Shown: in pieces, positions 34,129 through 46,027 of the stretch | Numbering within the stretch: position 1 is the stretch's first letter | Layout: each line of letters opens with the position of its first letter | From: Rhabdophis nuchalis | Lineage: Eukaryota > Chordata > Lepidosauria > Squamata > Natricidae | Reading direction: 5' to 3' | Length of the DNA stretch: 64,000 nucleotides | NCBI GenBank assembly: GCA_039707465.1 | Contig: CM077649.1 | Location: 15,724,501-15,788,500 of the forward strand | Program-made: the position numbers and the translations under genes | The notes under the pieces: model-generated | What the model was told of the DNA's origin: nothing | The model's input: only the letters and a program-made list of their open reading frames with translations | Database searches by the model: none

Positions 34129-35000
34129 TGCATATGTATATTCCTGTAATAAGTGACCACTAGGACTTAGATAGCTCCTCAAGCTAATGCACTGTATATT
34201 GTCATTTAAAGTATAAAGTTCCATGAATTCAATTCCAAACCTGAAGCTCATAGACCAACATCTATTAACATCTGAGAAATCCTGACAAGGATTAAACCAG
34301 TCACATGATACTTTCCTAATGTTCAATGTCCTAATGATTAGATATTTTTCAGTGAGGCTTTTATTTTACGATATTATTCTTTTTTACAACAAATTACAGA
34401 TAAGCAGAGTTCTTCTCTTATTTCATTTGTAACTTTACACATTTCTTGTTTTTCTAATCGGGAAATAATCCCTTTCACTTAAAACTTCTGGGGAAAAAGG
34501 GAAGTGTATATAAACCCTATCAAATATATAAATAAATAACACTCTCAGAAGTACAATTGCCTAGCTATATTTTTCGCAGATTTATGTTGCAATAATTAAG
34601 ATGTAGAAGGTATAGTAAATGTTGAGTAAATTAAAACAATTAACAAGAAAGCGATCTTTTTCTAAGAAATTGATATCTTAAAACAGGAAACATTTTTCTG
34701 ACTTCACTATAGGGCGACACTTGCAAATGAGATTTAGCAATAATTGTGTGACAATTCACACAATTAACTTGCCTCAAATTGGGTTTGTGCTGTTTTTGTC
34801 ACTAATGAAGACACGAGAGAAATCTGCTATTGAAGAACTGAGTTATGGAGAATGCATTTTAAAAGACTGCTACATGTACATGGAAATTAACATACTTTTG
34901 AGTATTTTACTGGAGCTAAATAAATAAAATTATTTTAAAAAAAGATTTAATATATGGAACCCAATGCAAATGAACTCAATTTCATTTAACTATAATATAA

Positions 35001-35355
35001 GGTAAAGGTAAAGATTCCCCTCGCACATATATGCTAGTTGTTCCTGACTCTAGGGGGCGGTGCTCATCTCCGTTTCAAAGCTGAAGAGCCCAGCGCTGTC
35101 CAAAGACATCCCCGTGGTCATGTGGCTGGCATGACTAAATGCCCAAGGCGCATGGAACACTGTTACCTTCCCACCAAAGGTGGTCCCTATTTTTCTACTT
35201 GCATTTTTATATGCTTTCAAACTGCTAGGTTGGCAGAAGCTGGGACAAGTAACGGGAGCTCACTCCGTTACGTGGCACTAGGGATTTGAGCTGCCGAACT
35301 GCCGACCTTTCTGATTGACAAGCTCAGTGTCTTAGCCACTGAGCCACTGCGTCCC
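35001..35355 (-). repeat. Sauria-type SINE, full length, antisense
   Basis: It begins with the inverse of the tail (ggtaaaggtaaagattcccc), passes through caccaaaggtggtccctatt and ends in the tRNA-like head (gccactgagccactgcgtcc). Flanks taactataatataa and taactatattataa are near-identical target duplications (34988-35000 and 35356-35368). Confidence 0.9.
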
Positions 35356-35884
35356 TAACTATATTATAAATGTGTTTACTTATTATATTTCATTTATGTA
35401 ATAAATATGCAGAAACATGAAAGAATCGCACTTACGTAGTTGAAAGGGCCTCAGAAATAGAGCATTTATTACTAGGGTAAAATTATGAGTAGTAAATGGA
35501 GAGAACCAGCACATTAATTTTCATGCTAAGAATTTGTAAAATCCAGGAAAGACTTCATTCTGGCCTCACAAATAAATTAGGGTTTAGCTACAGGGCACTG
35601 TCTTCCTTATATTTTCTCTTCTCACTTGCACTGCTATTCCGTGTTACGCTTCCTTCATAATAGATGTAGATTAAACTGGACAAGCTTTGAGTCAAATAGT
35701 TTGCGTTCAGAACACAACATTTGAGAAAAAGTTAATGAATCCTAAAATAAAATGTATCACATAAACGTTCTTATATTTATGAAGATCCATGTCAAAATTA
35801 CTTTTGATAGACAGGCTCATTCTATCTTAAAATTACATCTACTGCTATAATTTTTCAAAATGATGTAACCAAGAACATACCCAG

Positions 35885-36050
35885 TGATGGGATGAACTGG
35901 TAGTTCCAACCAGCGGGTGTCCGCCCAACCACCCTGGCATTATTCTATCCTATATTGCTGTGTTTTTGAAGCCGTGGGCATGTACTGAAGGCTGCACACA
36001 CTCACATTTTTGGTGCTGGCCAAATTGGTTGTTACATTACATGACGCCCA
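35885..36050. mobile_element. Possible hAT relic
   Basis: The ends cagtgatgggatgaac and gacgcccacctctg form a weak inverted pair of the CAGTGGTGGG/CAGAGGTGGG type. The flanks (aacatacc, aatatatc) are only partly alike. 36060-36820 shows no named feature. Confidence 0.35.
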
Positions 36051-36831
36051 CCTCTGAATATATCCATGCAGAAAGCTAATGTTGGGGATAATATAAGTAC
36101 AAGGCTTACTTGTTTGCAAAACTGCCTGTCTCCACCTGTTTGTATATCGCTCTGACAGTGTGTGGATGCTCCAGGTGCCAATGTATTTGATAGTGTTGTA
36201 TTGTATTGTGTTGTGTTGTGGGACATAGAAACCTTCTCTTTTGCAATGTCTGCTCTATGGAGTAGCATCCCCCAAGAGATCCTGGCTCTCTTGGCTTTTG
36301 AGCCAGAAGATTAAATGAACTCTGTTGACTTCTAGTTTTTTGGATTAAATGTCAGAGGCATGTGTTATACTGGTTGTTCTGGATATTTATTTTATATTTT
36401 GTTGTTTTTAACCTTCATGTCTGCTGACTAAGTTTACTGCAAGTGAAATAAGCAACCATATAAGTTGTATAATTAAATACTGTTGTTAAGTAAAAAATGA
36501 GAAAACTCATTTTTAACTTAAAATAATAACTCTTATTTTGCTCCAGTAGCTGTAAACAGCATAAAGTTTGTTTTCACAATAAGAAGCCCATAAACTATGT
36601 TGAATAACAGTAATTGAATGATCAGCCAAATCATAACTGAAGGTTTGAGTCCAGATCTCTCCAATCATAGTCTACTTTTTAATTGTTACATTTTCACCCT
36701 TGCATGTTTTATTCTGTTTCCTGATGGTGTCTAGCATGGCCTCCATTCTCTGGAAAATGTCTTCACCTGGAAGTTCAGCTTGTCCCAACTTTGATGGACT
36801 TTCACATTAATATAAAGATAAACTCCTAGGG

Positions 36832-36966
36832 CAGGGATGTCCAAACTTGGGAACTTTAAGACTTGTGGACTTCAACTCCTAGAATTCCCCAGCCAGCTAT
36901 GCTGGCTGGGGAATTCTAGGAGTTGAAGTCCACAAGTCTTAAAGTTCCCAAGTGTGGACATCCCTG
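36832..36966. mobile_element. Palindromic MITE (CAGGGATGTCC family), copy 1
   Basis: The two arms of about 62 bp are nearly perfect complements, meeting at ccagccagctatgctggctgg. The duplication tcctaggg at 36824-36831 and 36967-36974 is perfect. Confidence 0.88.
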
Positions 36967-37684
36967 TCCTAGGGTCATCTGGAGTTTTGCAGCCTAGATC
37001 TGATATCCCTTCTAATACTGAAAATCAATGGCTGAATCAGCTCTTACTAACTATGCCAAGCTCCCACTGGCAAAACCCATATAGGACTAAATAGCAGCCA
37101 TGATCAGCAAGGATTGCTCACCTGGATGGCTAGTAGAAAAATAGCAACTACTTTTTCTCAAAGTGCTCGTCAAGCGCCAATGGCTTGCTCCGAGGAGTCC
37201 TTCCTCCGAGGGAAGCATTGTGAGCATGGTGTCCATGGAGACCATCTGTGCTGTGGCAGCACCAGCAGTCTCCATGGACACTTCGCCCACAGTGTCTTGC
37301 TCTGAAAAGGAGCCCCTTTGAACAAGACACAAAGTATAAAGCTGGTAGAGGTGGCAGCTGCTTTCACACCTGAGGTGGGACATGTCTTGGGCTCCACTAA
37401 ATATACTCAATTTTTGCACTGAAAGTCATTTCCACTGCCACCCCTGCTGTTTTCAGAATGTTTTAGCTCCCTAGATCACACTTTACTTTCAGTGTGGCCA
37501 CTTACACTACCAAAACTGTGGGATGCATTACAAAAAAACACAACAAAAAAGGAGGAAAATTGGCATTAAATAATCACTGCCGGGCCAGTATTATAGGGAC
37601 TTCTAGGTAAACAAGATCGGTCCTAGCTTGTATTTGGTTAGGAGACCACCAGAGGCGTAGCGTGTATTTGGTTAGGAGACCTCT

Positions 37685-38347
37685 CAGAGGCGTAGCGTGG
37701 GGGGTGCAGGGGGGGCCGGCTGCACCGGGCGCAACATCTGGGGGGGTGCGCTCCAGAGACCCGACTCGGAAGCTCTCCTCCGCGGGTCTCTGGAGTTGGC
37801 GGCGGCGGCGCCTGGGCACTCCTGGGCCGGCGAGAGTCGGGGAGCGAACAGCGGCCAGTAGGGGCCAAACCCTCCCGGGCCATCCCCCGGCTGAGGCCAG
37901 CGCCGGCTCCTCACACCCGCCAGCGCCACCCGAGGGGGCCAGGCGAGACTTAAAGGCGCAGGTCTTTCGAAGCAACGGCCGTGCGGAGACCCTGGAAGAC
38001 TCTTCCGTTCCGAGCCAGCCAGAGGAGCTGCGACTTGGGCCCCGCGGCGGCCCGGGAAGACCCTCTTGCCCCGGCTTTCGGGCCATCGCCCTCCGTAGAA
38101 AGGAGCGTCGGGTGTCCCAGGCCCGCAGCACGCAAAGGGCGCCCGCTTCTCCCCAAGGCGAGGCAACGAGTGTCGGCCCCGGATGGCCGAGCCCTTTGGG
38201 CAGCGGCTGCCCGCCGGATCCTCGCGGGAGGTGCGTGGGCTCGACACCACAAGAAGAGCTGCCTCCCCCGAGTGCTAAAATCCACGGGTTAGGGGGCGCA
38301 AATTACTTGCCTTGCCCCGGGTGCTGACAACCCACGCTACGCCACTG
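37685..38347. mobile_element. GC-rich hAT-like element (CAGWGGCGTAGCGTGG ends), copy 1
   Basis: This 663-bp unit has inverted ends cagaggcgtagcgtggg / cccacgctacgccactg and a very GC-rich interior, in sharp contrast to its AT-rich flanks. It aligns end to end with the 662-bp copy at 60876-61537. Long open frames run on both strands in both copies (for example 37662-38327 plus), but they overlap in several frames, as GC-rich DNA tends to. No transposase is seen. The left flank is rearranged (a 33-34-bp unit containing the terminal sequence is duplicated), so no target duplication is visible. Confidence 0.75.
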
Positions 38348-39014
38348 TTTACTCTTAAGTGCTGATGAAAACTTTATAAATAATGAACAATGTTTTTGTA
38401 TAGCACTGCAGTAGATCATGCTGCAAAATGGAAGGTTTTATCTAGGTATCCATCTGTTTCTTCTACTGTATCTGATATCCAAATTGTCTTAAAAGACAGC
38501 TTTGAGGCTCCCACTCTCAGCTCTTGCAGTTCCTGATATTTGAACTGGGTATAGGTGACATAAACTTTAAAGAAAGGGCATTTTTCAGTAAAGGACTATT
38601 TTCTGTAAAGGAAAACACATGGCCATCCTAACCACATGTATATCTGCCACTGGGGATAATAATTCAAGCATATAATGAAGAGAGCTGTAGTCTGTGGAAA
38701 GCTGTGCCATATTAAATCTGTTTGCTTTTAAGTTACTTTAGCTTTCTTTGTTCTTTTAAGAGCAACATATGATCATTGTTATCCTCTGGAATTTTACCAT
38801 GGTGTTATTATATCTGGTGATTTTTATGACATGTTTTTTGTTTATTTACATATAGTATATATTGATTTATGATCTTCTGAAATTTCAACAGGCATTTCAT
38901 ATATTCAACTACTCATCTTTTATACTCTTAATACATATTTTAAACCACATATATACTTTCCTTTGTTCCAGTTCAATCAGAGCCCTTTGTTTTTCCTTCA
39001 TCTTAACTGCTTAA

Positions 39015-39431
39015 TAAAGGTGAAAGTTTCCCCAATCTGGGTGTGTGTCTGACTTTAGGGCAGGGATATCCAAACTTGGGAACTTTAAGACTTGTGGACT
39101 TCAACTCCCAGAATTCCCCAGCCAGCTATGCTGGCTGGGGAATTCTGGGAGTTGAAGTCCACAAGTCTTAAAGTTCCCAAGTTTGGACATCCCTGCTTTA
39201 GGGGATGTCCGAGGGAGCCAGCATTTTCCCAAGACGTTTCTGTGGTCATGTGACCATCATGGCTATATGCCAAAGGTGCACAGAACACTGTTACTTTCCC
39301 ACCAAAGTGGTGCCTATTAATCTACTCACATTTGCATGTTTTCAAACTCCACGGTGTGACAGGACTTGGGGCAAGTAACAGAAGCTCAATCCTTTGCACA
39401 GTGCTGGGGTCTTAAACCCGGCTGTTAGCTT
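39015..39431 (-). repeat. Sauria-type SINE interrupted by a MITE
   Basis: The left piece 39015-39060 (aaaggtgaaagtttccccaa) and the right piece 39204-39431 (ggtcatgtgaccatcatggc, cccaccaaagtggtgcctat) are two parts of an antisense Sauria-type SINE. The MITE at 39061-39195 split them. The tRNA-like head is lost where L2 sequence begins at 39432. Confidence 0.75.
39061..39195. mobile_element. Palindromic MITE (CAGGGATATCC family), copy 2
   Basis: It is almost identical to 36832-36966: arms of about 62 bp, ends cagggatatccaaacttggg / gtttggacatccctg, and perfect duplication ctttaggg at 39053-39060 and 39196-39203. It lies inside a SINE. Confidence 0.9.
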
Positions 39432-39905
39432 TATTTATTTATTTATTTATTTATTTGTTTGTTTGTTTGTTTATCAAATTTATACCCCGCACCTTCTCCT
39501 AAAAAGGACCCAGGGCGGCGCAAAGGCAATATTAAAAAACCATACATAATTACAAAAATACATTATTAAAAACTATTAAATTATATCCTGTGCTAAAACC
39601 CTTATAAAACCCTATAAATTAAAATTTATACGAATAAAAGTCAGAAACGGGGGGTTATGCTAGGCCGGCTTGTTGGAATAAGTGTGTTTCGAGGCGCTGG
39701 TGGAAAAGGCGGAGGTCCGAGGTGGTGCGTAGATCGGGGGGCAGGTTGTTCCAGAGGGTTGGGCCCGCCACAGAGAAGGCCCTTCCCCTGGGCGTCGCCA
39801 ACCGGCATTGCCCAGCCGACGGCACCTGGAGAAGGCCCTCTCTGTGGGAGCGGATCGGTCGAAGAGATATATGGGGCAGGAGGCGGTCTCGTATGTATCT
39901 CGTTA
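39432..39905 (-). mobile_element. L2 LINE 3' end
   Basis: The minus strand carries the decayed L2 C-terminus (gcgaccagaggttgg-like segments around 39700-39880), a 3' UTR with ataccccgcaccttctccta, and a TTTA/TTTG tail (39432-39470). It is 5'-truncated. The end abuts an interrupted SINE. Confidence 0.8.
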
Positions 39906-40914
39906 AAGCTAGCTTTAATGCTGAGCTGTCACACCCACGTAACTCTTTAATACATTTTATTAAATACTATGGTTTACAAAGCAGTAAGGTTGCAAAAATG
40001 TTTAAAACAGACCAGAGTACGATCTTGGTACTTTTGGATGATTTTTTTTTTTATTAAGTTATTTCTCTGAAGTGGAAACTTCAGAATTTGTTTTTTTTTT
40101 ATTTGTTTTTTGAAAAATACATGATACTGGGAAATAAATGTATGTAATGCTCAAGATTCTTCTTCTTCCTCCTCTTCCTCCTCATCCTTTTTAAATTGCC
40201 ATTTTTCAGATTTATTTCAATGTTTCAAAGTTTGTATAGGTTTCACTTGTTTGTTAAGATAATGCCTTTTTAAAGAAGGGTGTAAGTGTTCCAATGTAAA
40301 ATTTCCTCGCAATCTGATTAAAACATTCACACACTTTGCAAGAGAAATGTGTTTGTTAGTGGTTATGCTGGTAGCATCACATACCTCAAACGCCTGCATG
40401 TTAAGCCAAACAAAGAGCCAGGCAGATTGCAGCTTCGGCACAGTTACTTAGCAACCATACAGCAAGTACTGGAAACAAAATATTGCCCTCCAATGCTTAA
40501 CATGTTGAACCTGAAATAAAATTGATAGTGTGCTTGGTGAAATATATTGCATATAAATGATTTTAAAGTGTTGATCAGAAACAAAGAAACAAGAAAATAC
40601 TATGAGGCTTTTGATGTTATTTCCCCCTCCTGATAGGGCTGTACCCACAAATCTTGCTATAAAAAAAGAGACTTATTCATATGACTCAGAGGCACGTTGC
40701 TCCTGTCTCCAGGTTGCAAGTTAACTAATGTACTTACTGTTTTTATTGATTGTGTGCTATCAAGTTGGTGTTGACTCTTAGGATCACGTAGATTTTCTCC
40801 ACAACGATTGTTTCACAACCTGATGCTTGAGGGACATCCTGTGCCATAGCCCTTTCCATGTTTATAGTCCCAGAATTACCGTAGCTAAAGAATCTATGAC
40901 AACGTTGATCCATA

Positions 40915-41347
40915 GCACATCCAACTTAATCAGATGCACAAAGATGGAAAGACCCAGGGAGAAGAAAACAACAACCCTCTAGATTTCCTGGACATCCTGA
41001 TCAGCGGAAACTATGATAGCAAACTAGAAACACAAATGTACTGAAAAATCACCCACATCAATCAAGGGCTCCACTACTGAAGCAATATCCTAACCTTTCA
41101 CAAAAGAAGCTGTATAAGAACTCTATTTAGACAAATGCAACACACTGTAGCAGCCCTGAAAAAGGAACAGAAAAAGGAAATACAGTATGTATACAATATC
41201 TTCCAACGAAATGGATATCCATGCAATTTTATTAAAAAGTGGCTGACCACTCAACCCAATATAGCACAACAAGCACAAGCTGTAAAAGAGGTAACACTGC
41301 CATACATGAAAAAACTTCTCAGAAACCACCAAAAGACAACCATGTAG
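40915..41347 (+). pseudogene. Penelope-like element RT fragment, broken
   Basis: The conceptual plus-strand translation gives LDFLDILISG, then ITHINQGLHY, HKRSCIRTLFRQ and QRNGYPCNFIKKWL, the order of motifs in the C-terminal part of Penelope-like reverse transcriptase (LPFLD, THT-x-x-YL, HKR..I..L). At least two stop codons interrupt it, before KITHI and after GLHY. The last 70 codons (41135-41347) remain open. It is an old non-functional relic. The preceding 39906-40914 holds only simple TTC-rich sequence near 40160 and a gattgtgtgctatcaagttg SINE-like phrase near 40750. Confidence 0.7.
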
Positions 41348-41385
41348 AATCAGCATAGCACACAAATTAAGTTAGCTATATACGA

Positions 41386-41799
41386 GACCGCCTTCTGCCC
41401 CATACATCCCTTCGTCCGATCCGCTCCCACAGAGAGGGTCTTCTCCGAGTACCGTCGGCCGGGCAATGCTGGTTGGCGACACCCAGGGGAAGGGCCTTCT
41501 CTGTGGCGGGCCCGGCCCTCTGGAACGACCTACCCCCCGACCTTCGCACTACCTCGGACCTCCGCCTCTTCCGCTAACGTCTTAAGACGTATCTATTCCA
41601 ACAAGCCGGCCTAGCGTAGCCCCCCGTCTCTGACTCTATTTATAAATTTTAATTTTTAGGGTTTTAAATGGGTTTTTAGCACTGGTTTTACTTTAATTTA
41701 ATCTGTTTTTTAATAGTGTATATTGTCTTTTGTTACGGACCCTTGTTAGGACCCTGAGTCCTAACAAGGAGAAGGGCGGGGTATAAATTTGAAAAATAA

Positions 41800-41864
<65 letters not shown>
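41386..41864 (+). mobile_element. L2 LINE 3' end with AAT tail
   Basis: The plus strand reads gaccgccttctgccccatac, cggcccggccctctggaacg and accttcgcactacctcggac (L2 C-terminus), then a stop, a 3' UTR ending gagaagggcggggtataaat and an AAT microsatellite (about 41803-41864). Similar flanks aattaagttagc and aataagttaagc may be its target duplication. It is 5'-truncated. Confidence 0.85.
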
Positions 41865-42203
41865 GTTAAGCAGTGATGATGTTACCTACAGTAGTTTGGG
41901 TAATGAAACGTCTGCAAGGAAACATCTGAGCTCACGGAGCACCAAGGACCCCTCATCTCAACCATGAACTGCAAATATTATCCTTCAAAGGCACATCCAT
42001 TACCATGTAATGGAATCTGTCCAGCTTGCTGTTAGTCCTTTCACCTTTCCTAGCATTCTCCAGAGAGCATATGACGTATAGGATAATTTGAGTCTGGTCA
42101 TTGGTACTTTAAAACGAGAACTCTACATAGATTAGTTTGCTGATCCGTTTGTTTATTTTCTTATCTATCCAAGATATTATAAGGAGTCTTCTTCAGTACT
42201 AAT

Positions 42204-42382
42204 CAGTGGTGGGTTTCAAATTTTTTTAGAACCTACTCTGTAGGTGTGGCCTATTTTGTGGGCGTGGCTTGACAGTCATGTGACAGGGTGGGAGTGGCCA
42301 CCTTTTAAAATATGGTGAAACTCATTTAACAATGCTCTTGCTTAGCAACCAAAATTTTGGACTCAATTGTGATGATAAATTC

Positions 42383-42462
<80 letters not shown>

Positions 42463-42641
42463 TCCTTCCTTCCTTCCTTCCTTCCTTCCTCCTTTCCTTT
42501 CCTTTCCTTCCTGTTGGGTCACTGGCAGCGGCAGGCCAGATTTACTTCCAGGTACGCCGGTGGAACCCCCTCTCACCGGTTCTCTAAATTTCACCAACCG
42601 GCTCTCGCGAGTAGGTGCGAGCCTGCAGAAACCCACCACTG
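42204..42641. mobile_element. hAT-type element, CAGTGGTGGG ends, copy C
   Basis: The duplication gtactaat (42196-42203 and 42642-42649) is perfect. It has the same ends and body as 16572-17046, with an internal CTTT then CCTT microsatellite (42385-42510) of different length and no CT block. It is non-coding. 41865-42195 and 42650-43000 show nothing named. Confidence 0.87.
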
Positions 42642-43004
42642 GTACTAATGTTTAAAAGCATCAACACTCTTTCTATTCTGCTTCTTCAAAGTCCCACTTT
42701 TGCTTCCCTAGAGTGTCACAAGGAAAAGCATTGTCCGCACGATTCTGATATTTGTAAGCATCATGGCATTTGAATATCTTCTCCAAGGTCTTCACTGCTA
42801 CTTTGCAAAGTGCAGGTCTGCAGCATATTTCTTGACCGTTGGTATTTCCGGGTGATAGTTGGTTCTAAAAAGTAGAAATTATCTATCACTTTAGTGTCTC
42901 CATTGTCAAGTCCACTATTGATTGCTGTACCTGTCATCATTTGATCATTTTTATATTTAATCTTAACCCATTGCCTTTTCCAATGCATTATGAAATAATG
43001 CCTT

Positions 43005-43455
43005 TATAATAATAACTTTAATTTGTAAACCGCTCCCTCTCCCCACAGGGACTCGGGGCGGTGCACAGGGAGAATAAAAACAATAAATATACACATATAC
43101 AAAATATACAAACATAACTAAAAACGAATTAAATCTAATACCTGTGCTAAAAATCCCATTTAAAGCTAAAATACTCAATAATTAAATATAAAACCCCATA
43201 GAAGGGAGACTACCCTAGGCCGGCCAAGCAGAAAAGATATGTTTTTAATTTCAGACGGAAGGAGCGGAGGTCCGTGGTTGTTCTAATATCGGGGGGAAGG
43301 TCGTTCCAGAGGGCTGGGCCCGCCACAGAGAGAGCCCTTCCCCTGGGCGTCACCCGCTGACAAAGTCTAGTGGACGGCACCCGGAGAAGTCCCTCTCTGT
43401 GGGAGCGAATCGGCCGTGAGGATGTATGAGGCAGGATCCGATCCCGCAGATAGCT
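43005..43455 (-). mobile_element. L2 LINE 3' end
   Basis: The 3' UTR has aaccgctccctctccccaca, and the decayed ORF end (gggcgtcacccgctgacaaa, gaaggtcgttccagagggct) corresponds to the same subfamily as 4143-5697. The tail is a short ATAATA run. 5'-truncated. 43460-45630 then shows no gene or repeat that I recognise. Confidence 0.82.
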
Positions 43456-45655
43456 GTGCTGTGATCATTAAAGAGTTTTTATTTCTCCATCTGGATTAAG
43501 ACTAAGCACACTTATGAAATAATTTGGAAATTGTGCTTCAGAGTATGTGAGAGCATATATGTAACTTGTATATATGCATACAATCCTGGAAAAGGCATGG
43601 AACCTCTAAAGGGGTGAAACATCTTTTAGAAACTAACTGTTTCTAAACACAAACTGTTACACACATAATATTTAATTATGTGACATATAAAGAATTATTC
43701 TGCAGACACTTAAAGATTTAGTATGAACAAATTAAAAAGCAGATGATAAATTTTGAAAGATCATAAACTGGAAATCAAAGTTTAAAAAGCATTATGTTTG
43801 AATAGATTATCAAATCTAGCCAGTGATTTGTATTAGATTTTTTTTCTTTCGTTTTGTTTATGTGACATATTGTCTCTATTTCTCTGTAAAAATTAGGAAT
43901 GTGGTTTTGTATCCATTTTTAATCAACCTGAACATGTACAAGGGTATTATTTATGTTTAAAAACTTATTATTCTGTGTGATAATCTGAATCCTAAACAAT
44001 TTACAGATTTTGTGGCAGACCATCACCACCTTGTGGTCCTTCTGGAGCCCTGCATATTTATATTTAAAATTAAACAGAGATTTTGAATTTTATATTTTTT
44101 GTTCTAATAACGTTTGTTTATATATATATATTTTGTTGACTTGCTCTATTTCCAAAGGCTAAATCCTCCAACTACAAATATCTAAGTTACACAGACAAGT
44201 TGCATTTATGAGAAATTATTATTTATAAAATAAATTATTTCTCTCCCTCTTCTTTTTTCCTCCTTTTAATTTCCAGAAAGTCAGCACAGTGTAAAAACAA
44301 CCTTGTTTCTCTCACATACTGAATTTAGAAGGAGAACATCAGGAGAATTGGTAGATAGGTGGTGACATTCAGAAGTATCAATCTGCTTATTCCAAAACAG
44401 GGTGTAGGGCCCAGAGGGTTTCTGGAAGAGGATGTTTAAGATCTCCAGAATTCTATTCTAGAAGCTCAGCTACTATACTATACCCCCTTCCCTGGATAAG
44501 TTGTCAAACATGCTTCTTGGAGACAAATGACTTGTAAGGAAAGCAGATGTGTGTATTCTGGAGAAGGAACAGCTCATTCTGAGTTCCCCTAAAATCAGAA
44601 CTGTGGGCTATTTGGAATAAAAGTACATTTATGTATATTGACCATAGAATAAAGAAATATAGATGATACTTGGCATCTAGAATTTGAGGGCAATATTCTT
44701 GGTCTCCAGGGTTTAATATCCAACCCTTTCCCAATAGCTACATTTCCTGAAAAAGTGTCAGAATTTATGATTAATTTTGGATGCATGACTAATTTTTACT
44801 ATACTCTTCAGAGCTACCGGTAGTTCTTCCCTTATTATGCCTTGCAGATACAAATTTTTCTACCGATTCTTTTAACTGGGAGCTGAAGCCAATTAGTGTT
44901 GGCAGGAAAAAGTTAACCTTCTGATCTGTGTTCCACTTTGTGGCTGCCTATACCACCTACAAAAGGTTTAGAAGTAACTCAGTATTTCTTTCCTCAGCTA
45001 ATTATATGAAAAAAGGTATATAAATGCATAAAATCAAGGCCAACATGTATATTCAGCTGCTTTTACTCTAATTATGGTGCCTGGCTCAAACTATTTAATT
45101 AACCCTTAACTTTTGGAGAGAAGAAGCCACACGAGACAACAGCAATCATGTTTATTTTTCATGGTTTTAATTTATTCTTAGTTTGAGTATGCAAATATCC
45201 AGAAAATCTGAGGAAAAAATAAGAGCATCCAATCTAAAATGGTTAAAGGTCCTCAAAGATGAGTCTTCATATTTCACGGGTGTTTTTTTTTTAATTGTTC
45301 TGCTTAAAAATGTTCGCTTTAACTTTGCTTGCATTGTGTTTTTATGCAGTGGAAAAGCAGGAAAATAATAATAATATCAGGACAATTCGCAGGAAGCAAC
45401 GTGAAAAATAAGGCTTGTGCTTAAAACATATCATGAATTTGATTCTTCCAATCCTGCAGAGACAAATAGCCTGTTGTGGAATTTGTCCGTCCTGGATTGC
45501 TCTACAAGGATACAAGTTGTCACACATGCTCCATTCTTTCACCCACATCCTACAGATCATTGCTATACAAAGAGATTCCAATGAGTCAATTGGTAGTTAA
45601 GTGCCATCTACTGGTAATGCTTCAGCATAGACTGTCCTCTATTACAGGGGTCTCC

Positions 45656-45911
45656 TGTTGTATTCTGACACCCGCTTAAATTCCCCGGCAGCAGCCAGTC
45701 GCGTCTGATTGGCTAGGACGCGACTGGCTGCAGCCGAAGCGGGAGACGCGCGGATTGGCCGGCTCTCTGACAGCTCCATATAAAAGGAGCTGTGAGAGAG
45801 AAGGCGCGCGCTTTTTGTTCTGGTTAACTTACTGTTGTAGTTCTTGTTGGTTTTCCACTTAATAAAAGCCGTTGGATCAACCGGGTCTGGACCCTGCTTC
45901 AATACACAACA
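45656..45911 (+). repeat. 5' LTR
   Basis: It runs TGTTGTATTCTG to AATACACAACA. It contains an imperfect stem, cagtcgcgtctgattggct with ctaggacgcgactggctg, a TATA-like catataaaagg near 45778 and an AATAAA signal near 45861. The promoter and polyadenylation roles are inferred from LTR biology. Confidence 0.93.
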
Positions 45912-45912
45912 C

Positions 45913-45932
45913 TGGCGACGAGGACTGGGGCC
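45913..45932 (+). other. Primer-binding site (putative)
   Basis: TGGCGACGAGGACTGG starts one base after the 5' LTR. TGG is expected where a tRNA 3' CCA pairs. The primer tRNA is not assigned. Confidence 0.6.
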
Positions 45933-46027
45933 CGGCATCGATCCTCCTAACCGTATCTCTTCACCCTGCGGATCGAAGAGACTGTGTGATTTCACCGGCA
46001 AAATCTGTCTAGTTTTGCCTCACGAAC

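Noticed and set aside
37140..37330. Inverted gtccatggaga/tctccatggac segments with opposing open frames
   Set aside because: The pairing is short and imperfect, there is no duplication or terminal structure, and the frames have no recognised domain.
37662..38327. Long open frames (221 codons and overlapping ones) as a host gene, also 60896-61699
   Set aside because: They lie within two copies of a transposon, overlap in several frames on both strands, and have no recognised domain; GC content alone can keep them open. Kept as a finding on possible capture, not as genes.
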